From: Neelides folsomi
Lineage: Eukaryota; Arthropoda; Collembola; Neelipleona; Neelidae
Reading direction: 5' to 3'
Assembly: GCA_034687125.1 (NCBI GenBank)
Contig: JAQGBZ010000253.1
Location: 27,187-91,186, forward strand
Length of the DNA: 64,000 bases
The notes below the pieces were generated by a model that saw only the letters and a list, made by a program, of their open reading frames with translations, was not told the DNA's origin and searched no databases. Each line of letters opens with the position of its first letter. Positions within the stretch are counted from its first letter, which is position 1. A program made the position numbers and the translations under genes. Positions 52,151 through 63,961 of the stretch are shown in pieces.

Positions 52151-55100
52151 ATGTCAAGATACTATCAAAGACCGGAGAATGCCCTTAAAAAGGCAAACGG
52201 TAAGAAATCGGCGGATTGAATACTATTCATTAATATTTGTCAATTAAAAAGCCTTTCGCGGAGGCCCCCTCAACTTCCCTCCTTTCCCTTGTAATACTTT
52301 ATAAAAAATCCAGATGTGACATTGTCATTAACCTTTTACTCTCAATAGGAGTTGGGTGATTGGACAAGGGTGATACTTGATGCTTGGGTGCGGATTGTAA
52401 TTACCGACCTTTTTTTCGTTTCAGAGTTCATCGAGGTGGGGAAGCCCACGAGGGCTCTTGACACGCTCTACGATGTTATCAAGGGAAAGAAGCATCGTGC
52501 TTTTAGCGAAAAGGTCATCGAGCCGATCATGCTCAAGTATCTTGAATTGTGCGTGGACCTCAAGAAGCCACATACAGCTAAAGAGGGTCTCTACCAATAC
52601 CGGCTCATGTGCCAATCGGTAAACCGCGCGACCATATTTTATATACCTACTAATGGATGCTATGATTTCATGAACTAAATAAGTTTTACATATCTTATTT
52701 ATGAATTTTAGGTCAATGTTGGCCTCTTGGAGAAGGTCATTAGAAGTTTCATTAAGATGGCCGAGGAACGAACCGAGCTTGCAAGAGATTCCCTTAAGAA
52801 TAAAGTACTTTCAGAGACACAACAGGAAATTGTTGAAGTTGATGATTTGGATAATCTCTCAATGGCAGAGATGACCCTTCTTAAGTAAATTTTATTCAAC
52901 AGCCACATTTACAAATTAATATGATAAATTATTTAATAAATATCTTTCCATGATCAGTGTCATTACGGAAGAACAAGCTCAAGAACGGAGCGATAGAGCT
53001 GCACTCATTCCTTGGGTCAAGTTTCTTTGGGAATCATACACCCAGTGCCTAGACTTACTTAGAAACAATGCTCGTTTGGAGAAACTCTACCACGACATTG
53101 CACAAATGGTAAATTACTATTTTTAAATATTCTTATATATTAAACTATACAACAAGAATATATCGGGCAGCATCAATCAATCAAATGCTATATAATATAT
53201 ATATATATATAATAATTAATTTTTAGGCCTTTAAATTTTGTCTGAGCTACGGTCGAAAGACGGAATTTCGTAAACTTTGCGAACGACTTCGCAAACATTT
53301 TGATGACATCGTGAACCGTGCCAGCACACAAATGAACAGCATTGACTTCTCATCTCCTGAAACTCAGCAACTAAATATGGAAACTCGGCTTTCTCAGCTC
53401 GACTCTGCCATTACAATGGAGCTGTGGCAAGAAGCGTACAAAGCCATTGAAGACATCCATTTGCTCATGAACCAGTCGAGGAAGTCTCAGACGAGGATGA
53501 TGGCTTACTATTATCAGAAACTGTCTCTGGTCTTCTGGAAGGCTGGGAATCTTCTCTTCCATGCTGCGACGCTCCTCAAGTACTACATGCTGTGCAAAGA
53601 CATGAAGAAGAATGTCTCTCAGGAAGAACTTCAGAGGTCTTAATTTCAATTAATTTTTTATATAAAACGATTTAGTTTAAGATTATTACATTTATATTAT
53701 TTTTATAATAATATTAAAAATCATATATGTAGTACTTTGTACTTATAAAATTTATATAATTAACATATTTTTTATAATTTAGAAATGCTTCTCAAGTTGT
53801 TCTTGCTACATTGGCCATACCATTCCCTGTTACACATCCCGAATTTGAGCGGTTTGTGGAGACGGACAAAGGAATGCTTGAAAAGTCTCAGAAGCTGGCC
53901 ACTCTCCTGTTCTTACCTCAACCACCCACGCGGTCGTCTTTGATCAGGGATTTGAACAGATATGGCGTCCTTTCAAATGCCATTCCAAGATTGCAGGACC
54001 TCAATGTCCTCTTGGAGACTGAGTTTAGTCCATTGCAGTTGTGTGGTCAAGTTGACATAATTTTGAAGGAAGTGGTGGCTTCAGAAGAAGCTGAATATTT
54101 GGTCCAATACGTTGAACCATTGCAAGATGTTGCTCTTGTTCGCCTTATTAAGCAAATATCTCAGGTATGGTTCAATCATTATTTGCTTATTTTTTAAAAA
54201 GAATTATTTTTACTTATTCGAATCCATATGAAAAGATATTTATTTTATAATAATTTTTAGGTCTATCAAAGCATTGATTATGATCGTTTTCTCCAATTGA
54301 CGGTTTTTACTACCCAATCGCATTTGGAACAACTTCTTGTGGACTCTGTTCGATACAATGATCTTCAGATCACAATTGACCATCGTTCCAACTGCATCAG
54401 ATTTGGTTCTTCATTGGCTGAGGCATCTCGTGAAGATTTGCCAGAGGGTCCACATCTTCAAGCAATGCCATCTGAGAATGTTCGTCTTCAGCTGGTCAAT
54501 GTCTTCAATTTCCTTGAGGATACTATTGACATGATCAACCCTCCTGCCGATTTGGTAATTTTTTTAATAAAAGCTTACAGTATAAAAGGAAAATATTAAT
54601 CATATTTTAAATCTCCACTAATAAAATTTATCTGTTTAGATCAACGAAGAAAATTTGAGAAACAAGATTGTGAACCATTACCTCATGACTGAACAACAAT
54701 ATCACATTAAAATTCTTCAAAGACAAAAGATCATTGCTGAACGGCGAGAGGTTCTTGAGCAAACTGCCGTTGATCGCGAGAATGAGGAGAAACGTAAGAA
54801 CGAACAGATGATCAAACAGCAACAAATGATTGAGCAGAAGCGTCTTGAGACGGAGCGGGAAGAGCGCGAAAGACGTCGTATTGAAACGGAGAAGAACGAG
54901 TTCAATCAACGGCGTTTGATGGACCGTCTTCAAATGATGTCCAATACAAAGATTGGACAGAAGGTTCGAGAGAAGCTGAAGGAGGACGAGAACCTCGATG
55001 TTGAGACGTTCATGATACGCCAACAAGAAGAACTAGCCAAGGAGGCAAAGGAACATTTGGCCCGAATGCGTGCCCAAGAAAAACGCATTGACCATATGGA

Positions 55101-56618
55101 AAGAGCCAAGCGGATCGTTGAGATTCCGATCATTGAGAAGCATATGAATGATAAGAAGGACAAAGAGCGGAGGGAATGGGAGGCCCATGAGAAGGAGCGA
55201 ATTACTCATTTGATTGAGGAGAGGAAATTCGCCGTTGCGAACAGGGATCGAATGAAGAGGATGAAAACGGACAAGGATGGTTTCCTTCGAACACTCCTCG
55301 AATCGAGGAAGCACGAGTATCAGGCTCGGCTTGTAGCTTTCGAGCAACGATTTAAGGAAGTGAAGGCTCAGCGTCTTAAGGAACGAAAGGACCAACGGAA
55401 ACATGACAAGAAGCGAGTGTATTATGAAGAAAAGGCCAAGGAGGAGGCTCGAAGAGAGGCAGAGATCAGAAGGATTCAAGATGAAAAGGAAAGAGAGGAA
55501 CGAGAGAAAACTATGCGAGAAATGGAAGAAAAGAATAGAATTACGCTTGAAAAGCAACTGGCTAAAGAGCGTGAACTCGAAGAGAGGTTCGAAAAGGAAC
55601 GTCGAATGGGATCTGCGGAACCGAGAGCGGCCGTGGCTTCTGATGGCTGGCGAGCTGCTGGGCCAAGAGGAACAACTGTTCCTTCTACAGATAAGCCACC
55701 AGTCCCGGCGGCCGCAGCAACTAAATGGGTGCCTAGGGCAGTTGCTCAGAAGAAGGCTATGTTGGAGCAGGGAATTAACCCTGATGAGGTTTTGGATGCT
55801 CCAAGTAAATGGCGGGAAGAAGAAAAGGGCCGATTTGATCGGGAGAGAGACTATGGGAACAGAGATTGGGACAAAACTAAGACTAGAAATGCGGGAATGG
55901 TAATTGTAATAACCAATATTAGTAAAGATAATTTTACTAAAAGTATATTAATTGTTTTTAAATTTGGTGCATTATTTTGTCTCTTAGGGAGATCGAGAGT
56001 CTTCTCGAGAAATTCCACGTGAACGAGAGATGATGAGCCGGGATAGAGAAGGCATGGGCCGTGAACGGGATGGGATGCGTGATCGAGACGGAATGGGTCG
56101 TGAGCGGGATGGGATGCGTGATCGAGAGGGAATGGGCCGTGAGCGGGATGGGATGCGTGATCGAGACGGAATGGGTCGTGAGCGGGATGGGATGCGTGAT
56201 CGAGACGGAATGGGCCGTGATCGCGAAGGAATGGGCCGTGATCGTGAAGGAATGGGCCGCGATCGCGAAGGAATGGGCCGTGATCGCGAAATGGGGAGAG
56301 AGCGAGATTTCGAACGACGAGATTTTAATGAGACGTCGTCTTGGCGAACTGCTGGTGGTCCTCCGAGCAATCAATCGAGTGGACGACGCGATGAAGAATT
56401 CAGACGTCCAGGTCCAGGCCCAGATGGTGGTCGTGGAGGTGGAAGGGATCGCGATGGGCGAGAACGCGATGCTCCTTTCAGGTATACATTAAGCCCATCG
56501 TCAGAATTTACTATTTAAATATGAGACCCTATTTTACTTTTGATTTGATTGTGTTTTTAGACCAAGAGAAGAACGTGATCGGCGCGAACCCTTTGGAGAG
56601 GATAATTGGAGAAAATAA
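52151..56618 (+). CDS. EIF3A: Eukaryotic translation initiation factor 3 subunit A
   Basis: Ten exons: 52151-52199, 52425-52618, 52712-52884, 52958-53108, 53227-53636, 53783-54164, 54261-54554, 54640-55899, 55988-56481, 56561-56618; 1154 residues against about 1380 in human. eIF3a is the scaffold of eIF3, which loads mRNA and the initiator complex onto the 40S subunit. The N-terminus matches the family ([10 protein letters not shown], then [14 protein letters not shown]). Helical repeats and a PCI domain occupy about residues 50-500 ([31 protein letters not shown]). Exon 8 (about 552-971) is an extremely charged Glu/Lys/Arg coiled-coil region. Exon 9 carries an Arg/Asp/Gly/Met repeat corresponding to the DDDRGPRRG-type repeats of vertebrate eIF3a. 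The shorter length is mostly due to fewer C-terminal repeats. Confidence 0.97.
53185..53220. repeat. AT-dinucleotide-rich tract in an EIF3A intron
   Basis: A run dominated by TA dinucleotides sits just upstream of the acceptor of exon 5 (exon from 53227). It takes the place of a normal pyrimidine tract. Confidence 0.8.
56051..56290. repeat. Coding tandem repeats in EIF3A (4 x 39 bp, then 4 x 21 bp)
   Basis: Four nearly identical 39-base units (56051-56206) encode [14 protein letters not shown]. Four 21-base units follow directly (56207-56290) and encode GMGRDRE. Copies differ by only a few, mostly synonymous, bases. Both unit lengths are multiples of three, so the frame is kept. The array lies in the disordered C-terminal tail. 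Confidence 0.95.
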
Positions 56619-56837
56619 CTTATATTATTACTTTAAATATAAGTGAGAAAGTTTTTATTGAGCGCTCGACCGAGATTTAGTAATGAAACAGCTAAGAAGA
56701 AACTATGATTGGGCCTTATTTAAAAATTAAATTTCTCTATTATATATATTTAGCAATTATGTAATTATATATTACAAATGTTTCCTTTGTTTGTTAGTTA
56801 CATTTGGAAACCTTCGAATCAACTATTGAAGTTAACT

Positions 56838-56843
56838 AATAAA
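56838..56843 (+). terminator. EIF3A polyadenylation signal
   Basis: AATAAA lies 220 bases after the EIF3A stop. It is followed by a T-rich stretch (about 56850-56880), the usual layout for cleavage and polyadenylation. Confidence 0.65.
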
Positions 56844-57517
56844 GTCTTCGTTTCTTATATTTTTTGTCTTTATTTTCACAATTTTTATTTTAATTATTAA
56901 AACTTATTGGATTTCATAAGCTTAACATTTCAATGATATTTAATACATTCATATCTCATTGTTATGAGCATATTTTACATTTAACTTTTTTACAAATTAA
57001 ATGCGTGAAATTTATTCGGGTCTAAATCCACACATGAAATAATATTGTACTATACATTGAATAATATATACTATAATTTATATAATAATTTGTATAATAA
57101 TATAATTATTAAATATTCACCCTTGAATTATTCAGGTTTCATATTAGATTACTAGGTAATCATTTTAACAAGTTGTAATTTCAAACAATTTTTATCAAAA
57201 ACCTCATTTATAAACATGGGGAATACTGAGAAATGTAATATGTTAAAAAGACTAAAAAGAGAAAGCCCCTTCAATGCGCATTGCATTACACAATTACTCA
57301 CATGCAAAATCCCTTCATTCCCGCTTCACTCGAGTAATGAAATGTTCCACATGTTTCTTTAATAGAAACAGAACAAACCAGAAAGAACTCGGCAAAAGAT
57401 AATTTCCTCTTCAATGTCGATTTGAATGACTTTGAAACTTGGATTAAAGTGCCAATATTGAAGAAGAGATTTTAAATCCATCGAATCCACTTTTGTGATC
57501 ACAATCATCATCAAATC
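56844..57517. other. Intergenic spacer between EIF3A and PBDC1
   Basis: AT-rich DNA between two genes on the same strand, presumably carrying the PBDC1 promoter. No exon or conserved motif was recognised. Confidence 0.6.
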
Positions 57518-58462
57518 ATGTCTTTTGCGCCAGGGATTGTAAGGACCTTTTTCAGATACCAATATCGAAAATTATTGATAATTAGACGATTTTTGTAAAT
57601 ATTCATAATTTTGTCAAATTGTTAATTGAAAATTGAAAATTCTAGGATGCATCTGGTCTCATACAAGGATCATCTTACCTATCTCGTCCAGCTGATGAAT
57701 ACGTTAACAATGTAATTCACAGATTTCACAATGAATCAACGATTCTTGGAATACCTATATGTTAACACGCAGTTTGATAAAAATAGATAATTATTAATTT
57801 AAATAGGCAAATGTTGAAGCTATTTGGGCTGAAAAAACTGGACGTTATGCTGATGTGCATTATAATGTGAGCCTTAATTTATTTTTATTTTATAATTACA
57901 ATAACACATACATTGGGATTTTAGAAGCAGACATTTATTTTGTTCATTTTTATCATTTAGTTGCTCTGCTCCGCCAAACCAAGTATGCTCAAAATGTCGA
58001 AATACGATAACCGGATATATGATTCATTCAAGAAACAATTTCCCGACTTTGCAGTAAAAGTTGTCACTGAACATTCTCTCAAATCGCCGGAAAATAAGGA
58101 AGTAAGCTAGAAAAAGAGAAAAACTGTATTTAAATGGGAGAACAAAATCCATTACGATTAATTACATAATATTTTAAACTTGTATGACTGATTGTGAGAA
58201 TAATTAGAATGTTCTTTTTTCCTTTACTAAGAAATGGAGGAAATTCTGTGAAGAAATGAAGGATATCGAGGATTACAACTTTGGAACCTTACTTCGACTT
58301 GATTGTGAAAAGGAATATGATGAAGTGAACACAATTTTTGTGACTCGAATTCAGTTTCAAGCTATAGAAATTGCTCGAAATCGTCTCGGATTAAATGACA
58401 TAATTTGGGAACAAAACTGTGTGAAGAAAGATGCTCTCAAAAATAATTCTAATGCTAGTTAA
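57518..58462 (+). CDS. PBDC1: PBDC1 (polysaccharide biosynthesis domain-containing protein 1)
   Basis: Five exons: 57518-57538, 57646-57711, 57807-57866, 57961-58101, 58232-58462; 172 residues, all junctions in phase 0. The first coding exon is only 21 bases (MSFAPGI) and ends in GTAAGG; the next exon has no usable in-frame ATG of its own, which supports this start. The best signatures are WRKFCEEM, YNFGTLLRLDC and FVTRIQFQAIEIARN, matching the family's WRPFC, FNYGTLLRLD and IQFFAIEIARNR. PBDC1 is a small conserved eukaryotic protein. Despite its name it is not an established polysaccharide enzyme; related yeast work points to chaperoning or assembly roles, which I mention cautiously. The charged C-terminal tail of the human protein is nearly absent here. 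Confidence 0.92.
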
Positions 58463-59245
58463 TTTAATTGTGAAAGTGGTAAATTGAAAATATATTGATT
58501 ACATATTTTACATAAGTACATATTACTATCCTTATTTGAGTACTTAAATATTTATATATTTAAGTATTTTTCTTAAATCGACAAGTTTCTCATTTATGTC
58601 TACTTTTCAATGCATTATATTGTAGATTTACTCATTGAGCTTTTCTACATGATGAACATTCTTAAGTACCTATTTTATTCAATTAAAATCATAAATATGT
58701 GCCATGGAAGAGGATCGGTTATGGTTTGATTGCACGATCTTTAAGCCTCACTTCTTTTCATTTTTTTCAATTATGAATTCATATATGAATCTATAAGTGG
58801 ATTAGGATTATGGTGATTGAATTGAAAATGGAGAAAATGTTCCCAAAATAATAATCATTTATTCAAACAAACTCACGTATTTGAAATTATTAACATCATA
58901 ACTTTTATAACACCTTACATTAATAAAAAGAAATTCTTGAACATTGCTATATTTAATTATATTTTGCTTTGATGCGTTTAACACAGTATGGTATATAAAC
59001 GTAATCAAATACACAATAGATAGGTATAAAATTATTAATTTTATTAAATAAGATGTTTATTAATTTCCTATTCTACTATTTCTACTATTCAAATTACCGA
59101 TACAATCATTTCAATTGACCCTTTTGCTTCTGGTCAATTAATGAATAATTAGTCCTGAGATTTATGGCGTTTAGCATGCATTGTCAATGACTATTAACGA
59201 TTTAAATGGTTCTATTTAATAACTAGCATTTCAAGATTGTGTATA
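58463..59245. other. Convergent 3' region between PBDC1 and the unknown gene
   Basis: 783 bases of AT-rich DNA holding the 3' UTRs of two converging genes. No exon is supported. Confidence 0.6.
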
Positions 59246-61643
59246 TTACACAAAGGTGGGCTTGTCCATAATCCACGCTGAGTCTCCGTCATCTACGATT
59301 GGTGGAAGAGGTCTTTGAGCAATAAAGTTGTTCCCAGAATTCCTTAATTGGCTAAAGAACAAAAAAAGATTAATATTCGATTGACTGATTTATAATGAGT
59401 CATAAGTCAGTTATAGCAGTTAAAGTAATAGTTTAATTACTTAAATTACTTTTTTAATTTGTTAAGGAATATTTTATTAAAAAAATGGTTATTTACCTCA
59501 TTTTAGGGGGGAGCTTAGGGAGGACGTTTCCATTTGAATCCGATCTGTTTTCATTATTTGGATACGAGTTGATTGGATGTTGGTTCAATGCGATTGTTTG
59601 CGACTCTTTAACTATAGTTCCATTTTCATTTGGAAAAGTTTGATTCATTGAGTTTTGATGAGCTTGTCTTATGGAATCTTCCAAATTATCTTAAAATGTA
59701 AAGAATCCAATTATATTCATAATCTAATTTTATAGTTTTAAATTGTCTTGAATAGATTTAGGGAAATTTTGTTTGCCAATGTACCTGGTTTTCCATTATT
59801 TCTATACTTTTTACTATATTTATAGTAGTCCGCCATTTCGAATGGCTTCGTCGACTCCTTGGTAATGTTCAATTTCGATTCACTGCTTTCACTACCTATT
59901 ATACAAGAACAAATCTGTGTTACTCATACATCTATCATTTGTGCATTTGCGGCAGTTCGTGTAATTGAAAATTTATTAGAAAGTAGTCTTGTAAATTTGT
60001 AGTAAATTGAGTAGAATTAATGAAGAAAGATTCAAAATTTGTAAATTTGTTTAGTTCTTACTGCTTTTTTCACTAACGTCCGTTGGACTTGAAATTATCG
60101 GTCTCGTATAAGAATTCGAACTGATTCCAGAGAGGCTCACGGAGTCTAAACAAAACAAATTATAAAGTATCTTTAGGGAATATTTATTTATTAATAATTA
60201 ATATGTATTGAAATTGGCTATTTCTTAAATACTAATAACTCGGCTAGTGGGTGCAGAACATTAGTAGAACATTTCTCACAAAAAACACTATTGGGTTCTG
60301 GTTTATATTAGATGACATATTTATTTAACCAAAACCATGATTGGTAAAAAACACAATGTTTACCATGAGGCATGAGGACGGATGAAGTGGTATGAATAGA
60401 CACTGAATCATCATCAAGATTTGTTTCAAACCAAGATTTGCTGTCATTTGAGTCTCCGTTCTTTATTTTCCAACCATCCCCCATTTGATCTTTGGCTTGG
60501 AATTCCTCAATAGGGAGAATGATGGGATGGAATGGTTTGTAAAACGATTGCTTCAAGGGCCTCGGCGGGGGAGTTAAGGATTTCTCTTCAATGATTTGTC
60601 TTGGCATTGTTTTCATTCTACTCATGCTGCCTCCCCTTTGGCGAACGGTTGCAATACTAGGAAGACCAATTTCATACTGCTCATCTGGACGGAGTTCATC
60701 GACGCGGTCGAAGACATTTAACCCTCCCAATGACCCAACTGTTTTTGTATGTCTGCGATTACGTTCCAAATAATTCCTCTTCTTCTTGCTCATATTTCTA
60801 TCAAGACTTCCATACCTGAAAAGGAAAATCATTTAATTAAATGAGATTTCAAATATTCTGTAAATTTTCTACACATTGTGTACGAATCGTGATACAGAAT
60901 GCTTTTGCTAAAATAATAAATAGCGTTTAGAGTATACTAACCAAGATTCCTTATCACTTTCTTTATTTTTCAATGAATCTAAAACGACGACTGGGTCAAG
61001 GCCACTTGGTCGAACAACTTTATCTTCTTTCTTTCTTTCCTTTGATCCTATCAAATCTCCAAGTCTCCATTTCTTCCTTTCAACTTAAGAACAAAGAAAA
61101 TTTAATTTTTGGGTTGTAAAATAAATACAATGAAGTTTTGCTAGATTTATACAAGGCACTGCACTGATTGAATCAATTGTACCTTTATTAGAAGTGTTGG
61201 CTACTATTGTTGTATTAGATGAATTGTTATTATTAACACTTATTGAAGATGATACTTCGGGTTGTTTATGCTCAAGAGCACCATACACTTTATCCAAAGT
61301 TTTCATTACTTGAGAATTCAAAATTTGTTGACGATTTAAAACAGGGTTCATTTCTCCTCTCATGTCAGATCCAATAATTTTTGATTCCTAGATTAAAAAT
61401 AATAGATATTAAAGTAATGGTAAATTACCAAATACAAATATTAATTTGCTAATTTAATGTGTTTATTATACTTACCTTTTCCAGAAGAATTCTTAATTCG
61501 TCAATTTTTGAATAAGTTTTGTCCATTAAATCTTGAAGTTTCAAGGCTCGATCTTGGTCTCCGTTTCTCTGAATCCACAATTTCCTCTGTCCCCCTTTCA
61601 TAATGCCAGAGGAGACGGGTTTAAGTCGTGATGAAGTTGCCAT
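59246..61643 (-). CDS. Unrecognised intracellular protein with C-terminal PDZ-ligand motif (486 aa)
   Basis: I do not recognise this gene. Eight exons join in frame: 61643-61476, 61387-61183, 61083-60942, 60815-60364, 60145-60062, 59895-59785, 59689-59497, 59351-59246. There is no signal peptide or membrane segment. Residues about 20-95 look helical and coiled-coil-like (RALKLQDLMDKTYSKIDEL; QVMKTLDKVYGALEHK). A basic stretch follows (RKKWRLGDLIGSKERKKE), then KSW-rich and SLDR-type serine motifs, a proline-rich TPPPRPLK, and a long Ser/Asn-rich, probably disordered tail. The protein ends in PTFV, a class I PDZ-binding motif (T-x-V). Together this looks like a cytoskeletal or junctional adaptor, but that is inference. 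Intact splice sites and frame across eight exons support a real gene. It could be a fast-evolving orthologue of a known adaptor. Confidence 0.85.
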
Positions 61644-63642
61644 GATTGAACGTCGATTTAGACTTCAATGGTTAATAATTTTAACGTTGAACTAAAATAT
61701 AAAAGTCCAAAATGATAATAAGGCTTCGAACTATTATAAAGAAACAATTATAGCAAATTTCGCAAATCTCTCAAACTTTCTTTACAGGGAAAGCTCAACA
61801 GGTTAAATTACTTATTTGTTGTTTTTGTTTTGCATTATTATTACCACCAATATGGGACATATTGAATGAAAAGTTAACGAGGGCATTTAAAAAAGGTGTT
61901 GAAAGTGGTTAAATCACTCACCCCACAATTCCTGTTGGCGATTCATCTTCAGAGTTGTCTCATGAAAAAACCCGTGGTAAAAACTCAAACATGGTTAAGT
62001 ACACAAGGAAGTCGCGGAATGAAAGGAAGCTAATTGAAATGGGCTTAGGGGCCAGAAAGAGTATTAAAATTTAAAATCACATTTGCGAACTGGGACTTGA
62101 TGGGGAAAGGAATGGGCAGGTGAGTGTCGAAAAGGTTGATTGTCTCATTCATGGGAGAATGGATGGGAGGGAGAATGAAGAAGATTCCATTCCTCGTCAC
62201 TCTCTTCCGTCCCAGAGGGCCTCCATCTCGGCCACCATTCGACATCTCACCTCACTTCTTCTTCAATCTCCCCCGAGATCCCAATGAAGCTTGAAGCTCT
62301 TCCCCTATCCGCATCCCATCAAGCCCTCGTTGTACATCTAGACCCCAACAGACCCTCGAGCTTCAACCCTCTTCCTTCCCAACAATCATTGAACTTACCT
62401 GTAGACTCTAATCAAACCCACGCTTACAACGTTATATACGCTAACTTATAAACGTTATATGCAAATATATATTGTCTGCAAATCTGATTGACTTTCAAAT
62501 ATCTTCACCTCTGCACCATACTCCATCTTATTAAACTCAATATGTAGATATATTGTAGTGTTAATCTAATTAATTTTATTTAATTCAAAATCACAATGTT
62601 TCGTCACTCCTGATTATTCAAAGTTAAAATCATTCAATAAAATTATCCCAATTATTCAATAAAGTATCTTCATTTACAAATACATGATGAGGTTAAAATT
62701 GATAAAATGCACTAATTCCGATGAGAAACGATAATTGTAAAATCAAATAAGTAAAGGGAAGAGCACATGGGTGGAGAAAATTCAAGTTCAATTGGATGGA
62801 ATGCGTTTCGTCTTCATGCCATTTAGCGATATAGCCATACATATACCACATGGGCAGAATTTTGACAAGCCGGTATATGCAACAGGTTGCATGCACGCAC
62901 GATGCACGAATCCGGTGTGTAGAGCTTATACCTAACATAGTAGGCTATATTTTCATATGTACTATCAGAAAACTTTCTATATATGCAAAAGAGGATTCTG
63001 ATTCTAATCAATATAGTGTAAAAAACTTATCCAACAGAGAAATAATGTCAAATCTCCCGATATAAGCTTTTCCAATTTACATCTTCGGGTTTAAAATGAG
63101 TAAAATACTTATGTTCAGCTATTATGTAAAGAATATGAAGATGCCAAATGGTGTAATTTTGTATAGTTATCAATAGGATAAAGCGACAGATTAAAAATCC
63201 ACGAAATTCACCTACTTCTCAATTCTCAATAAAAAGACTGGAGTGTATTCAAAACTGTTTTATTAAAACTGTGATCGTTCTCTGTAATTAAGTATGAGCA
63301 TATTTAACGATGCTTCCTCTCAATAAAAATGGAAATAATGAGCTGATTTTGTATATTTTTATTTTTATTCGATAAAAATTTATTCAACAATCAATTTGGC
63401 ACACTACAAACACCTTCACTCAGCGAAGAATGAAGTGAAAGTCCTCATCATATGGCTATGGTACATGAATCGAAAGAAATATGTATAAAAAGGTGGGAGG
63501 GGTTTTGAGAAGAAGGAATCTGGTAACAAATGAGTTCACTTTATCAACAAAATTATATCTGTACAGAGTACATTCATACATTTAACAAAGAAGAGAGATT
63601 CGAAGTCATAAACAAATTAAATTAATAGAGAGAGTGAAGGAA
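61644..63642. other. Noncoding spacer, no gene recognised
   Basis: 2 kb between the start of the unknown minus-strand gene and the terminal exon of the next minus-strand gene. It should contain the promoter of the first and the 3' UTR of the second. Open frames of up to 80 codons near 62.7-63.0 kb have no family resemblance. Confidence 0.6.
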
Positions 63643-63795
63643 TCAGACGTATTCTTCGCTTGGGCGGGGAGTCGGGTACCGTCCGACGGATCTCCCTTGA
63701 CTTCCCCGGCTTGTTGACCCAAGATTGTTTAACCCTGTGACGGGACTCACGTTCGAGTGGCTCACGTCAGACACGTCTGGAAGTTCCGCAATGTC
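63643..63795 (-). CDS. Terminal exon of a gene running off the right edge, ends in EEYV
   Basis: An acceptor (TTTTTAG) at 63796-63797 opens a 51-codon frame (50 residues plus stop) with coding-like, GC-richer codons in AT-rich surroundings. The translation is polar and Ser/Gly/Pro-rich (ELPDVSDVSHSN; GRYPTPRPSEEYV), as in a disordered cytoplasmic tail. The last four residues, EEYV, fit a class III PDZ ligand (acidic residue at -2, hydrophobic at the end). The rest of the gene lies beyond the window and the product is not recognised. The next 205 bases are intron. Confidence 0.6.
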   Translation of the reverse strand, partial: DIAELPDVSDVSHSNVSPVTGLNNLGSTSRGSQGRSVGRYPTPRPSEEYV

Positions 63796-63940
63796 CTAAA
63801 AACAAACAAATGTTTTTATTAATAATTGTAAAAAATTACGTTTATCATTATTTTTTATTATAATATATTGTATTGGTGTTTACAAATATATCATAACATT
63901 TCATACAATTTTCAGGTTTTTAAATACAGTAAATACTTAA

Positions 63941-63961
63941 ATAATTGCCCCCGGCAATTAT
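63941..63961. repeat. Palindrome and direct repeat with CCCCCGGCAATTA
   Basis: ATAATTGCC and GGCAATTAT form perfect 9-base arms around CCC. The right part, CCCCCGGCAATTA, recurs as a direct repeat at 63980-63992. It lies in the intron upstream of the terminal exon. This could be a paired TAATTG-type binding site or part of a repeat family cut by the window edge. Confidence 0.6.

Noticed and set aside
55984-56370. Minus-strand open frames of 128 and 138 codons over the eIF3a repeat (RSRPIPS-type and HSFTITA-type repeats)
   Set aside because: Antisense shadows of the tandem repeat; they stay open only because the repeated units lack stops in those frames.
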